Positions 7,068 to 16,190 of a stretch of 64,000 nt of DNA are shown piece by piece (position 1 is the first letter of the stretch; the number at the start of each line of letters is the position of its first letter). The stretch is from Mesorhizobium sp. J18 (GTDB lineage Bacteria; Pseudomonadota; Alphaproteobacteria; Rhizobiales; Rhizobiaceae): assembly GCF_007829525.1 (NCBI RefSeq), contig NZ_VLJP01000078.1, forward strand, positions 68,042 through 132,041, read 5' to 3'. The notes under the pieces were generated by a model that worked only from the letters and a program-made list of their open reading frames with translations, searched no databases and was not told the DNA's origin. A program made the position numbers and the translations under genes.

Positions 7068-9122
7068 ATGCGGCGTATACGGGCAAGACTTCTGGCGACC
7101 GTCGGCATGGCCGTCGCACTCGCGCTGACCGCCGGGGCCGGGCTTGCGAAGGAAGAGGCGGCCAAGCCCGTCGCGACGAGTTCGTTTTCCGGCGCCTTTC
7201 TGGCTGCACGGTCGGCGGAACTGGAGAATGATCTCGACAATGCGGTCACCTTCTACGAACGTGCTCTCTCCTACGATCCGGACAATCGGGACCTCCAGCA
7301 GAGCCTCCTGCTTGGACTGATCTCCAACGGCTCCTTCGACAAGGCGCTGCCCTATGCAGAGAAGCTGAAGACCGTCCCCGAGGTTGAACGCTTCTCGCGC
7401 CTGGCGCTGGCGGTGGATGCGTTTCGCAAGGAAGACTACGCAAAGGTTCAGGACTGGCTCAATATCGTGCTGGAGTCGGACCTTGATCGCCTTATCAACG
7501 GGGTGATGGCGGCCTGGGCAAAGGTCGGTGCGGAGAATGCCGATGCCGGCCTCAAGCATCTCGATTCCCTCAATGGCCCCGATTGGTATGCGCTGTTTAC
7601 CGGCTATCACCGCGCACTGATGGCGGCGGTCGGCGGGAAGCACGAGGAGGCGGTGAAGGAGTTCGACGCCGTCCTCAACAATGTCGCCGCGGGCGGTGCT
7701 GCACCGGAAACCTATATGCGCGCCGCAGAGGCCTATGCCGGCTATCTCGCAGGCGGGGGCGACAAGGACGGGGCGCTGAAAGTCCTCGACAAGGCGGAGG
7801 AATTCATCACCGGCCGCGCTTCCACGGTACTCCTGCGAGAGCGGATCGAATCCGGCAACCGCGTCGATGCAATCGTCGGCAATCCGGCCCAGGGCGCTTC
7901 CGAAATATTGCTGAATGTGGCGACGGCGCTCAATCGCGGCGGCGGCGAATCCTTTGTCCGGCTATACCTGCAATATGCGCTGGCGCTCAGACCTGCCAAT
8001 GACGAGATCCTGACGCAGCTCGGTTCGGTCGCCGAACAGCAGAACCAGCCCGAGGCGGCCATTGCCTTCTACGAGAAGGTTCCCGAGGCTTCGCCGCTGC
8101 GGCGCATTGCCGAACTGCAGATCGGGCTCAATCTCGCCGATCTCGACCGCAAGGAAGAGGCGATCAGCCACATAAAGGCTGCCCTGGAGGAAGACCCGAA
8201 CGACATGCGCGCCTATATCGCGCTTGGCAGCGTCTATGCCTCGCAGGAGAACTATCGGGCCGCCGCGGAGGTCTACGAGCAGGCCGTGAAACGGCTCGAG
8301 GAGCCGACGCGCGAGCATTGGAATATCTTCTATCAGCGCGGCATAGCCTATGAGCGGCTTAAGGAATGGCCAAAGGCCGAGCCCAATTTCCACAAGGCCC
8401 TGGAGCTTTATCCGAACCAGCCGCAGGTGCTGAATTATCTCGGCTATTCCTGGGTGGATATGGGCATTCACCTCGAGGAAGGCCTTGAACTGATCAAGAC
8501 CGCCGTCGAACTGCGTCCGAGCGACGGATACATCGTCGATTCGCTTGGCTGGGCCTATTACCGCCTCGGGCAGTATGAGGACGCCGTCCGCGAGCTGGAA
8601 CGCGCGGTTTCCCTGAAGCCGGGTGATCCGGTGCTGAACGACCACCTCGGCGACGCCTATTGGCGCGTCGGCCGCCGGCTGGAGGCGACGTTCCAGTGGT
8701 CGCATGCCCGCGATCTCGATCCCGAACCCGACCTCCTGGCTTCCGTGTCGAAAAAGCTGGAAGAGGGTCTGCCTCCCGAGGAGGACGTCAAGGTGGCCCA
8801 GGCGCCGGCTGCTGCGAAGGACGCCGTCCGCGATACAGCGGATACCCCCAAGGAACCGGTGGACGATGCCGAGGAGCCCGCGGACGCCGCTGGCGACAAG
8901 CCGCAGGAGACCGAAGACAAGGCCAAGGGTGCCGAAGCTTCCGTGAAGGATGCGGCGCAGCCCGCTTCCTATATCGTGAAGCCGGGACAGACGCTGTGGT
9001 CGATTGCGGTCGAGCGTTTCGGCGACGGCAACCGCTATCGGGACATATTGGAGCTCAATCCGCAATTGCGCACGAGCCCCGACAGCCTGCATCCCGGACA
9101 GGAGCTCCGGCTGCCGCAATAG
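7068..9122 (+). CDS. Exported TPR-repeat protein with C-terminal LysM-like domain
   Basis: The 684-aa product begins with a Sec signal peptide (MRRIRARLLATVGMAVALALTAGAGLA). A long array of TPR-type helical repeats follows (for example FYERALSYDPDNRDLQ, AIAFYEKVPEAS, YEDAVRELERAVSLKPGDP), spanning roughly residues 40-580. An acidic Pro/Ala/Glu linker leads to a final 50-residue LysM-like module beginning YIVKPGQTLWSIAVERFG. LysM suggests peptidoglycan binding, so this is probably a periplasmic scaffold. The start at 7068 follows GGGAAGGGAAACG; an ATG at 7053 is possible. The gene lies 119 bp after the polyprenyl synthase and converges on the small Cys-rich gene. Confidence 0.85.
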   Translation: MRRIRARLLATVGMAVALALTAGAGLAKEEAAKPVATSSFSGAFLAARSAELENDLDNAVTFYERALSYDPDNRDLQQSLLLGLISNGSFDKALPYAEKLKTVPEVERFSRLALAVDAFRKEDYAKVQDWLNIVLESDLDRLINGVMAAWAKVGAENADAGLKHLDSLNGPDWYALFTGYHRALMAAVGGKHEEAVKEFDAVLNNVAAGGAAPETYMRAAEAYAGYLAGGGDKDGALKVLDKAEEFITGRASTVLLRERIESGNRVDAIVGNPAQGASEILLNVATALNRGGGESFVRLYLQYALALRPANDEILTQLGSVAEQQNQPEAAIAFYEKVPEASPLRRIAELQIGLNLADLDRKEEAISHIKAALEEDPNDMRAYIALGSVYASQENYRAAAEVYEQAVKRLEEPTREHWNIFYQRGIAYERLKEWPKAEPNFHKALELYPNQPQVLNYLGYSWVDMGIHLEEGLELIKTAVELRPSDGYIVDSLGWAYYRLGQYEDAVRELERAVSLKPGDPVLNDHLGDAYWRVGRRLEATFQWSHARDLDPEPDLLASVSKKLEEGLPPEEDVKVAQAPAAAKDAVRDTADTPKEPVDDAEEPADAAGDKPQETEDKAKGAEASVKDAAQPASYIVKPGQTLWSIAVERFGDGNRYRDILELNPQLRTSPDSLHPGQELRLPQ

Positions 9123-9133
9123 GGCCGCAGCGG

Positions 9134-9249
9134 CCGTACCGGCGGGTACGGTTGCCGATCCTCGAAGACGGGCACCGGACTGCGAAGCCCGAAAAAGCTT
9201 GCTATCCGTGGCTGTTGCGGATTTTACCTTGCCGTACCCGCCGGTACGG
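9134..9249. repeat. Pair of inverted 18-bp palindromes at a convergent gene junction
   Basis: CCGTACCGGCGGGTACGG (9134-9151) and its exact reverse complement (9232-9249) flank an 80-bp spacer. Each copy also folds on itself, with a 7-bp CCGTACC/GGTACGG stem and a 4-base loop. The pair lies between the stops of two convergent genes, so it may act as a bidirectional terminator or form one large cruciform. No T-run follows either hairpin. Confidence 0.75.
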
Positions 9250-9277
9250 TCAGGCCGGTAGGGGTTACGGCCGGTAG

Positions 9278-9601
9278 TTACGGATTGACGGAAATGCCAT
9301 AGCGCGGTTTCACCGGACAGGCGACCCAATTGCCGCCCTCTGTCGTATAGCAGGCCAACCGCAGCCGGGAGAGGTTCTGTTCGCCGGGATTCTGCTTCTT
9401 GCAGATGCAGCGTGTCCCCGGCAGGCGCAGCACGCTGCAGAAATTGTTCACGCAGGGATAGCCGGAGACGAGGTCGCGGTGATGGGCTGGCCCGCCATCT
9501 CCGGGAAACTGCCCGGCCGCGGTGGTTGCAACGGAGAAGGCGAAGGCGAAAGCCGCAAGCCCGCAGCCGGTGAAGATTGCCAGTCCGGATTTCATTCTCA
9601 T
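9278..9601 (-). CDS. Small secreted Cys-rich protein, 107 aa, unknown function
   Basis: The protein begins with a signal peptide ([30 protein letters not shown]). The mature part carries six cysteines in the order PC, FC, RC, IC, AC, AC, consistent with disulfide bonds in the periplasm. I do not recognise a family. It starts at 9601, where the signal peptide begins; an ATG at 9595 is also possible. The gene is divergent from glyQ and convergent with the TPR-LysM gene. Confidence 0.65.
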   Translation of the reverse strand: MRMKSGLAIFTGCGLAAFAFAFSVATTAAGQFPGDGGPAHHRDLVSGYPCVNNFCSVLRLPGTRCICKKQNPGEQNLSRLRLACYTTEGGNWVACPVKPRYGISVNP

Positions 9602-9777
9602 ATGCTCGGCTCCATTCGCCAGGGGTCGCGAAAGCCCGGTCGGGACAAAAATACGCCCGGCCAAGGGATTGTACCTACCGTATCCGCTGTTATAGCACTT
9701 GCTCGTTCAAATTCACGCGAGCGTCAATTGCCTCGGAGGCGGTGGCGCTTGAAGAGACCGACCCCCGGAGAGACGTC

Positions 9778-10731
9778 GTGACCGTCAGCACGCCATCCCA
9801 TATGGACCCCCGCCGCTCGTTTCAGGGCCTGATCCTGACCCTGCATAATTACTGGGCGGAGCAGGGTTGCGTCATCCTTCAGCCCTACGACATGGAAGTC
9901 GGCGCCGGCACCTTCCATCCGGCCACCACCTTGCGCTCGCTCGGGCCGAAGCCGTGGAATGCCGCCTATGTGCAGCCGTCGCGCCGGCCGAAGGACGGCC
10001 GCTACGGGGAAAACCCGAACCGCCTGCAGCACTATTACCAGTATCAGGTAATCCTGAAGCCGAATCCGCCGAACCTGCAGGAGCTCTATCTGGGCTCCCT
10101 GGCAGCCATCGGGCTCGATCCGCTGGTGCACGACATCCGCTTTGTGGAGGACGACTGGGAAAGCCCGACGCTAGGCGCCTGGGGGCTCGGCTGGGAATGC
10201 TGGTGCGATGGCATGGAGGTCTCGCAATTCACTTATTTCCAGCAGGTCTGCGGCATCGAATGCGCGCCGGTTTCCGGCGAACTGACCTACGGTCTTGAAC
10301 GGCTCGCAATGTATGTGCAGGGGGTGGACAATGTTTACGAGCTTAACTTCAACGGGCTCGAAGGCGAGGGCAGGGTCACCTATGGCGAGGTGTTCCTGCA
10401 AGCCGAGCAGGAATATTCCCGGCACAATTTCGAATATGCCGATACTGCCATGCTGTTCCGCCATTTCGAGGATGCCGAAGGCGAGTGCCGGCGGCTGCTC
10501 GAATTGGGCGCAAACAGGCCCGCGGGCGAAGCCCATCGCATGGTCCTTCCTGCCTATGACCAGTGCATCAAGGCTTCCCACGTCTTCAACCTGCTTGATG
10601 CGCGCGGCGTGATCTCGGTGACCGAACGCCAGAGCTACATCCTGCGCGTGCGCAACCTTTCCAAGGCTTGCGGGGAAGCGTTCCTGGAGACGGAAGGGGG
10701 CGGATTCAACTACAACAGAGAGGCCGCGTGA
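9778..10731 (+). CDS. glyQ: Glycyl-tRNA synthetase alpha subunit
   Basis: GlyQ is the catalytic core of the alpha2beta2 glycyl-tRNA synthetase; GlyS is encoded one gene downstream. The 317-aa protein has [61 protein letters not shown] and [22 protein letters not shown], all characteristic of the alpha subunit. The start is a GTG at 9778 with CGGAG upstream; an ATG at 9802 is the alternative. Its TGA overlaps the ATG of the next gene by one base, so the three genes are probably translated together. Confidence 0.96.
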   Translation: MTVSTPSHMDPRRSFQGLILTLHNYWAEQGCVILQPYDMEVGAGTFHPATTLRSLGPKPWNAAYVQPSRRPKDGRYGENPNRLQHYYQYQVILKPNPPNLQELYLGSLAAIGLDPLVHDIRFVEDDWESPTLGAWGLGWECWCDGMEVSQFTYFQQVCGIECAPVSGELTYGLERLAMYVQGVDNVYELNFNGLEGEGRVTYGEVFLQAEQEYSRHNFEYADTAMLFRHFEDAEGECRRLLELGANRPAGEAHRMVLPAYDQCIKASHVFNLLDARGVISVTERQSYILRVRNLSKACGEAFLETEGGGFNYNREAA

Positions 10732-11318
10732 TGGCTAAGACGCTTCTGCAATTGGCGGGCGCGGACCTGACGCCGCCGAAGCTGGCCGAAACGGTGGTCG
10801 TCGTCATCGACGCGCAGCGCGAATATGTGGACGGCATGCTGCCGCTGCCGGGCGTGGAGCCGGCTCTGGACAATATCGCGCTCCTTCTCGAAGCAGCACG
10901 CAGGCAATCGGCGCCGGTCGTCCATGTCCAGCATCGCGGCAAGCCCGGCGGGCTTTTCGATCCCGAGAAGACTGCCTTCCGGTTTGCCGATCAGGCAACA
11001 CCCGAGGACGGCGAAACCATTGTCGAGAAAGGCCTGCCAAACTCTTTTGCGGGAACAAAGCTGAAGGAGATTCTGGACAGCCTCGGCCGGAAGAAGCTCG
11101 TCCTCGCCGGTTTCATGACGCATATGTGCGTCTCTTCCACGGCCCGCGCCGCCCTTGATCTCGGCTTCCAGACGGTGGTCGTCTCCGACGCCAGCGCGAC
11201 GCGGGATCTTCCTTCGGGAGACGGCGTGGTCGCTGCCGCCGATCTTCACCGCGCCGAGCTCGCCGCCCTGTCGGACCGCTTCTCGATCATCTGCCGCACT
11301 GCCGATCTGGTGAATTGA
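10731..11318 (+). CDS. Isochorismatase-family cysteine hydrolase inside the glyQ-glyS operon
   Basis: The 195-aa protein has the cysteine-hydrolase triad: Asp in VVVIDAQREY, Lys in VEKGLPNSFAGTKL, and Cys in GFMTHMCVSSTARAALD. Family members cleave amide or vinyl-ether bonds (nicotinamide, N-carbamoyl compounds, isochorismate), so the substrate cannot be assigned here. It overlaps glyQ by one base and glyS begins 3 bases after its stop. That places it firmly within the glycyl-tRNA synthetase operon, where it has no obvious role. Confidence 0.88.
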   Translation: MAKTLLQLAGADLTPPKLAETVVVVIDAQREYVDGMLPLPGVEPALDNIALLLEAARRQSAPVVHVQHRGKPGGLFDPEKTAFRFADQATPEDGETIVEKGLPNSFAGTKLKEILDSLGRKKLVLAGFMTHMCVSSTARAALDLGFQTVVVSDASATRDLPSGDGVVAAADLHRAELAALSDRFSIICRTADLVN

Positions 11319-11321
11319 TCC

Positions 11322-13727
11322 ATGCCCGATCTTCTTCTCGAACTACGCTCCGAGGAAATTCCCGCACGCATGCAGCGAAAGGCGGCGGGCGACCTTCGCA
11401 AACTGGTCACCGACGGCCTTGTCGATGCCGGGCTGACCTATGAAGGCGCGCAGGAATACTGGACGCCGCGCCGGCTGGTGCTCGATGTCCGCGGTGTCAC
11501 CGCGCGTTCCAAGGACGTGCGCGAGGAGCGCAAGGGACCGAGCACGAAAGCGCCGGAGCAGGCGATCCAGGGTTTTCTGCGCTCGGCCGGGCTGAATTCG
11601 GTCGATGAGGCCGAAGTGAAATCCGATCCCAAGAAGGGCGATTTCTATGTCGCGGTCATCTCGAAGCCGGGCAGGGCGGCCGAGGAGATCATCGCCGAGA
11701 TGATGCCGCGCATCATCCGCGATTTCCCCTGGCCGAGATCCATGCGCTGGGGCGCGGCTTCGGCCAGTCCCGGCTCGCTGCGCTGGGTGCGCCCGCTGCA
11801 GTCGATCGTCTGTACCTTCGGCCCGGAGACCGAGGAGCCGATCGTCATCGATTTCGAGATCGACGGCATCCGCGCTGGCAATGTCACCTACGGCCATCGC
11901 TTCCATGCGCCGGAGGCCATCACCGTGCGCCGCTTCGAGGACTATGCCGCCAAGCTGGAAGCGGCGAAGGTGATCGTGGACGCCGAGCGCCGCAAGCGGA
12001 TCATTCTGGACGATGCGCGCAATCTTGCCTTCGCCAATGGCCTCGAACTGGTCGAGGACGAAGGGCTTCTGGAGGAAGTTTCGGGCCTTGTCGAATGGCC
12101 GGTCGTGCTGATGGGCGAGTTCGAGGAGGAATTCCTGGAAATTCCCGCCGAGGTCATCCGGCTGACGATCCGGGCGAACCAGAAGTGTTTCGTTTGCAGC
12201 CCGCAGGATGCGCACCCCGCCCCGGCGCTACGCGCTGACCCTCCCCATGGAGGGGAGGGTAAAGTCGCGGCCGGTCTTGCCTCCCCCTCTGGTGCGGGAG
12301 GGGGTGAAGCAGTGCTTTCCAACCGCTTCATCCTCACCGCCAATATCGAGGCCAAGGATGGCGGCAAGGAGATCGCCTTCGGCAACGGCAAGGTCGTGCG
12401 CGCCCGCCTTTCCGACGCGCTCTATTTCTGGAAGACCGATCAGGCGGACCTGCCCGATCTCGACCGGCTGAAGGAGTCGGCGGAAAAATTCGGACTGGAC
12501 CTGAAGAAGCCTCTCGACCAGCGCATGGCGCGACTCGATCATCTCGGCGTCACCTTCCATGCCAAGCTCGGCACGCAGGGTGAACGCGTGGAGCGTATCC
12601 GCCGTCTGGCGCGCGAACTGGCGCCGATCGTGGCACGCTCTTTCACCTCCCCCTTGAGGGGAGGTCGCAACGCCGAGCAAGGCGAAGGCGGCGCGGGCGG
12701 AGGTATTTCTGGTGCCGTCACCCCCACCCCGGACCTGCGGTCCGACCCTCCCCTCAAGGGGGAGGGTGAGGACCTTGCCGCCCTTGCCGAGCGCGCTGCC
12801 GTTCTCGCAAAGGCCGACCTGCAGACCGAAGTCGTCGGCGAGTTCCCCGAGTTGCAGGGCGCGATGGGCCGCAAATATGCGACGCTGCAGGGGGAGCATG
12901 CCTCCGTAGCCGCCGCGATCGAGGAACATTACAAGCCGCTCGGCCCCTCCGATATCGTGCCGACCGATCCGGTGTCCGTCGCAGTCGCGCTCGCCGACAA
13001 GCTAGACACGCTGGTCGGCTTCTGGGCCATCGACGAGAAGCCGACGGGCTCGAAGGATCCCTATGCGCTACGCAGGGCTGCTCTGGGCGTGATCCGGATT
13101 GTAGTGGAGAATGGGGTGCGGCTGGAGCTATTGAAGCACTGCCGACAGGCGGCCATTCTGGTTTTAGAGAATCCAAACGGGATTGCTGGACCGGGCATTG
13201 GTGCTGTGCCGGATCTCCTCTCTTTCTTCCATGACCGCCTGAAGGTCTATCTGCGCGACAAGGGCGCGCGGCACGACCTGATCGATTCCGTCATCACGCC
13301 GGAGGCGGACGACCTGTTGTTGATCGTCAGCCGTGTGGCCGCGCTGGGCTCCTTCCTCGACACCGAGGCCGGGAAGAATCTGCTCGCCGGCACCAAGCGC
13401 GCGGCGAACATTCTTGCCGCCGAGGAGAAGAAGAAAACGCGCGTCGCCGATGCCGTCGATCCGGCCCTTCTCACCGAAAAGGCCGAGATCGCGCTGTTTT
13501 CGGCGGTGAATCAGGCTGAGAAGGAAGCCGCCCAAGCTATTAAAAACCAAGACTTTTCCGCCGCCATGGCCGCGCTTGCAGCATTGCGTGAACCCGTTGA
13601 TTCATTTTTCGAGGAGGTTCTCGTGAATGTTGAAGACGAAGCCGTGCGGGCGAACCGTCTGGCGCTGCTGGAGCGCATCCGCAGCGCAACGGCGCAGGTC
13701 GCGGATTTCTCCAGGATAGCAGGCTGA
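11322..13727 (+). CDS. glyS: Glycyl-tRNA synthetase beta subunit with two in-frame palindromic-element insertions
   Basis: GlyS binds tRNA(Gly) and completes the alpha2beta2 synthetase. The start ([21 protein letters not shown]), [54 protein letters not shown] and the C-terminal anticodon-binding part are family-typical. At 801 aa it is long. About 35 residues (296-330) lie between QKCFV and LSNRFIL, and about 44 residues (440-483) between LAPIVA and [10 protein letters not shown]. Both segments are Gly/Pro/Ala-rich, lack family similarity, and are encoded by palindromic repeats. The frame stays open through both, so the gene is probably functional with two extra surface loops. Confidence 0.95.
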   Translation: MPDLLLELRSEEIPARMQRKAAGDLRKLVTDGLVDAGLTYEGAQEYWTPRRLVLDVRGVTARSKDVREERKGPSTKAPEQAIQGFLRSAGLNSVDEAEVKSDPKKGDFYVAVISKPGRAAEEIIAEMMPRIIRDFPWPRSMRWGAASASPGSLRWVRPLQSIVCTFGPETEEPIVIDFEIDGIRAGNVTYGHRFHAPEAITVRRFEDYAAKLEAAKVIVDAERRKRIILDDARNLAFANGLELVEDEGLLEEVSGLVEWPVVLMGEFEEEFLEIPAEVIRLTIRANQKCFVCSPQDAHPAPALRADPPHGGEGKVAAGLASPSGAGGGEAVLSNRFILTANIEAKDGGKEIAFGNGKVVRARLSDALYFWKTDQADLPDLDRLKESAEKFGLDLKKPLDQRMARLDHLGVTFHAKLGTQGERVERIRRLARELAPIVARSFTSPLRGGRNAEQGEGGAGGGISGAVTPTPDLRSDPPLKGEGEDLAALAERAAVLAKADLQTEVVGEFPELQGAMGRKYATLQGEHASVAAAIEEHYKPLGPSDIVPTDPVSVAVALADKLDTLVGFWAIDEKPTGSKDPYALRRAALGVIRIVVENGVRLELLKHCRQAAILVLENPNGIAGPGIGAVPDLLSFFHDRLKVYLRDKGARHDLIDSVITPEADDLLLIVSRVAALGSFLDTEAGKNLLAGTKRAANILAAEEKKKTRVADAVDPALLTEKAEIALFSAVNQAEKEAAQAIKNQDFSAAMAALAALREPVDSFFEEVLVNVEDEAVRANRLALLERIRSATAQVADFSRIAG
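12207..12311. repeat. Palindromic element inserted in frame in glyS (copy 1)
   Basis: Two hairpins lie inside the coding sequence. The first has a perfect 9-bp stem, ACCCTCCCC (12238-12246) with GGGGAGGGT (12252-12260) and loop ATGGA. The second has a 7-bp stem, CCCCCTC (12283-12289) with GAGGGGG (12298-12304). The segment encodes glyS residues of about 296-330 without a stop. Its 5' half (CACCCCGCCCCGG, then CGCGCTGACCCTCCCC) matches the 3' half of copy 2. Boundaries are estimated from where GlyS similarity stops. Confidence 0.8.
12639..12770. repeat. Palindromic element inserted in frame in glyS (copy 2)
   Basis: An 8-bp stem, ACCTCCCC (12645-12652) with GGGGAGGT (12658-12665), opens the element. 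A 9-bp stem, ACCCTCCCC (12745-12753) with GGGGAGGGT (12759-12767), closes it. The two ends are also roughly complementary to each other. About 132 bp are added in frame, encoding glyS residues 440-483. It resembles the intergenic palindromic elements of rhizobia and Brucella in design, but sits in a gene. Confidence 0.82.
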
Positions 13728-13763
13728 TTGCGGCCTGCCGCCACTTGCGATTGGAGCAGGACC

Positions 13764-14738
13764 TTGGCTGAAATTCTTTCCGCCGATATGGCGCTGGAGC
13801 GGGCGGCCGCCCTGCTTGCGGCTGGCGAAACGGTGGCGATCCCGACCGAGACTGTCTATGGCCTCGCCGCCGACGCCACCAATGGCGAGGCGGTGGCGCG
13901 TATTTTCGAGACCAAGGGGCGGCCGCGCTTCAACCCGCTGATCGCCCATGTTTCCGATATGGCGATGGCCGAGCGCATCGCGGTCCTCGATCCTCTATCG
14001 CGCAAGCTCGCGGATGCCTTCTGGCCTGGCCCGCTGACGCTGGTCCTGCCGCTGCGGGAGGAAAGCGGAATTCATCCGCTGGTGACTGCAGGGCTCGACA
14101 CGGTTGCGCTCAGGATGCCGAAAGGTTTCGGGGCCGAGGTCGTACGCCGCCTTGGTCGACCTCTCGCCGCGCCGAGCGCGAATTCTTCCGGCCGCATCAG
14201 CTCCACGACGGCGGAAGCCGTGGCAACCGATCTGGGCTCCCGTATCGCCCTTATCGTCGATGGTGGGCCGACCCCGGTCGGACTGGAATCGACCATCGTG
14301 AAGGTGGAAGACGGAGCTGTCAGGCTGCTGCGTCCTGGTGGGCTCTCCGCCGAGGAAGTCGAGAAGGTGATCGGCAATCCCATGCTGCGCGGCTCGGCAG
14401 GTGCGGTCGTGGCGCCGGGCATGCTGGCCTCGCACTACGCGCCCGCAGCACGGATGCGCCTCGACGCCGCTGAGGTGTGGCCCGGCGAGGCCCTGCTTGC
14501 CTTCGGCCCGAAGCGGGTACGGGCCGCCGAGAATGCCGTGGCCGTCGCCAACCTGTCGGAAGCGGGCGATCTGCGGGAGGCGGCGGCCAATCTCTTCTCG
14601 CATATGCTGAGGCTAGACCGTTCCGGAGCGACGACGATCGCCGTCGAGCCGGTGCCGAAGCACGGCCTGGGCGAGGCGATCAACGACCGGCTTGCGCGCG
14701 CCGCCGCTCCGCGCGACAAGCCTCTGGCCGAAGAGTGA
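13764..14738 (+). CDS. L-threonylcarbamoyladenylate synthase (Sua5/TsaC)
   Basis: The enzyme makes threonylcarbamoyl-AMP from threonine, bicarbonate and ATP for t6A modification at tRNA position 37. The 324-aa protein has the YrdC domain (VAIPTETVYGLAADATN, FETKGRPRFNPLIAHV, PLAAPSANSSGRIS, GLESTIVK) and a C-terminal Sua5 extension that includes ASHYAPAARMRL. It is therefore the long Sua5 form. A TTG at 13764 with GGAGCAGG just upstream is the likely start; the ATG at 13788 is an alternative. It follows glyS by 36 bp. Confidence 0.92.
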   Translation: MAEILSADMALERAAALLAAGETVAIPTETVYGLAADATNGEAVARIFETKGRPRFNPLIAHVSDMAMAERIAVLDPLSRKLADAFWPGPLTLVLPLREESGIHPLVTAGLDTVALRMPKGFGAEVVRRLGRPLAAPSANSSGRISSTTAEAVATDLGSRIALIVDGGPTPVGLESTIVKVEDGAVRLLRPGGLSAEEVEKVIGNPMLRGSAGAVVAPGMLASHYAPAARMRLDAAEVWPGEALLAFGPKRVRAAENAVAVANLSEAGDLREAAANLFSHMLRLDRSGATTIAVEPVPKHGLGEAINDRLARAAAPRDKPLAEE

Positions 14739-14757
14739 TCTCAGGAGAGCAGGTGAC

Positions 14758-16170
14758 ATGCTCGACGACGCGCTGATCCATCGCTTTGCCGAAATCGTCG
14801 GCGACAAATATGCGCTTCGCGCGGTGGGCGAGATCGCGCCTTATGTCGAGGAGCCGCGCGGTCTCTTCGCCGGCCGCACACCACTCGTGCTGAAGCCTGC
14901 GACCACGGAAGAGGTCAGCCGCATCCTCAGGCTGGCGAGCGGGACCGGCACAGCCATCGTGCCCCAGGGCGGCAATACGGGCCTTGTCGGCGGCCAGATG
15001 CCGGACCGCTCCGGGCGCGAGGTGGTGGTTTCGCTGTCGCGGCTGAACCGCATCCGCGAGGTTGATGTCCAATCAAACACGATCACGGCCGAGGCCGGCG
15101 TTATCCTGCAGACGCTCCAGCAGACGGCCGAAGAGCACGGCCGGCTGTTCCCCCTGGCTCTCGCCTCGCAGGGCTCGTGCCAGATCGGCGGCAACCTGTC
15201 CTCAAACGCAGGCGGCATCGGCGTTCTCGCCTATGGCGGTGCGCGTGAGCTCTGCCTCGGCGTAGAAGTAGTGCTGCCGACAGGCGAGGTGCTGGACGAT
15301 TTGCGCAAGCTGAAGAAGGATAATACCGGCTACGACCTCAAGAACCTTTTCATCGGCGCGGAAGGCACGCTCGGCATCATCACGGCGGCAGTCCTGAAGC
15401 TCTTTCCGCTGCCGAAGGGACGAGACGTCGCCTGGGCGGCTCTGTCCTCGCCGCGTGACGCGCTCGGCTTCTTCGAACTGGCGCTGGCGCGGGCGGGCAA
15501 CGGTTTGACCGCTTTCGAACTCGTCGGCGCGACGCCGCTGGAATTCGCGCTGCGTCATGTGCCGGGCGCCGTCGCGCCGCTTTCCGGCAGTCATCCCTGG
15601 TATGTGATGGTCGAGATTTCGTCCGGCATATCCGCGGAGGCTTCCGGCATGCTCATGGAGGAGGTTATGACGGCGGGCTTGGAGGCCGGACTGGTGATCG
15701 ACGCCGTCATCGCGCAAAGCACCGCGCAAGCGGAAGCCTTCCGCAACCTGCGCGAGGCCCTGTCTGAATCGCAGAAGCCGGAAGGCGGCTCGATCAAGCA
15801 TGACATTTCAGTGCCGGTCGTCTCCATTCCCGATTTCATCGAACAGGCGGGAAAAGCGGTGCAGAAGGTCGTTCCGGGCAGTCGTGTCGCCTGCTTCGGC
15901 CACATGGGCGACGGCAATCTTCACTACAACATCTCCCAGCCGGTGGGGGCGGACAAGCAGGAGTTCCTGTCGCATTACCGGGCCATGAACGACGCCATAC
16001 ACGAGATCGTGCGCGCCATGGGCGGCTCCATCTCGGCCGAGCACGGCATAGGCCGCATGAAGCGAGACGAGTTGCTGGTCACTGCTCCGCCGGTCGCCAT
16101 CAACCTGATGCGCCGCATCAAGCAGGCCTTCGATCCGGCAGGGATCATGAATCCGGGCAAGGTGATTTGA
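14758..16170 (+). CDS. FAD-binding oxidoreductase (D-2-hydroxyacid dehydrogenase type, GlcD/D2HGDH-like)
   Basis: The 470-aa protein has an FAD_binding_4 domain with VPQGGNTGLVGGQ near residue 80 and GSCQIGGNLSSNAGGIGVLAYG. A C-terminal FAD-oxidase_C domain contains CFGHMGDGNLHYNI, whose His is a metal ligand in D-2-hydroxyglutarate and D-lactate dehydrogenases, and SAEHGIGRMKRDEL. It probably oxidises a D-2-hydroxyacid and passes electrons to a quinone or flavoprotein. The precise substrate is not visible. The start at 14758 has a good site (AGGAGAGCAGG). It follows tsaC by 19 bp. Confidence 0.9.
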   Translation: MLDDALIHRFAEIVGDKYALRAVGEIAPYVEEPRGLFAGRTPLVLKPATTEEVSRILRLASGTGTAIVPQGGNTGLVGGQMPDRSGREVVVSLSRLNRIREVDVQSNTITAEAGVILQTLQQTAEEHGRLFPLALASQGSCQIGGNLSSNAGGIGVLAYGGARELCLGVEVVLPTGEVLDDLRKLKKDNTGYDLKNLFIGAEGTLGIITAAVLKLFPLPKGRDVAWAALSSPRDALGFFELALARAGNGLTAFELVGATPLEFALRHVPGAVAPLSGSHPWYVMVEISSGISAEASGMLMEEVMTAGLEAGLVIDAVIAQSTAQAEAFRNLREALSESQKPEGGSIKHDISVPVVSIPDFIEQAGKAVQKVVPGSRVACFGHMGDGNLHYNISQPVGADKQEFLSHYRAMNDAIHEIVRAMGGSISAEHGIGRMKRDELLVTAPPVAINLMRRIKQAFDPAGIMNPGKVI

Positions 16171-16190
16171 CGCCGCATTGCCGCCAATTC

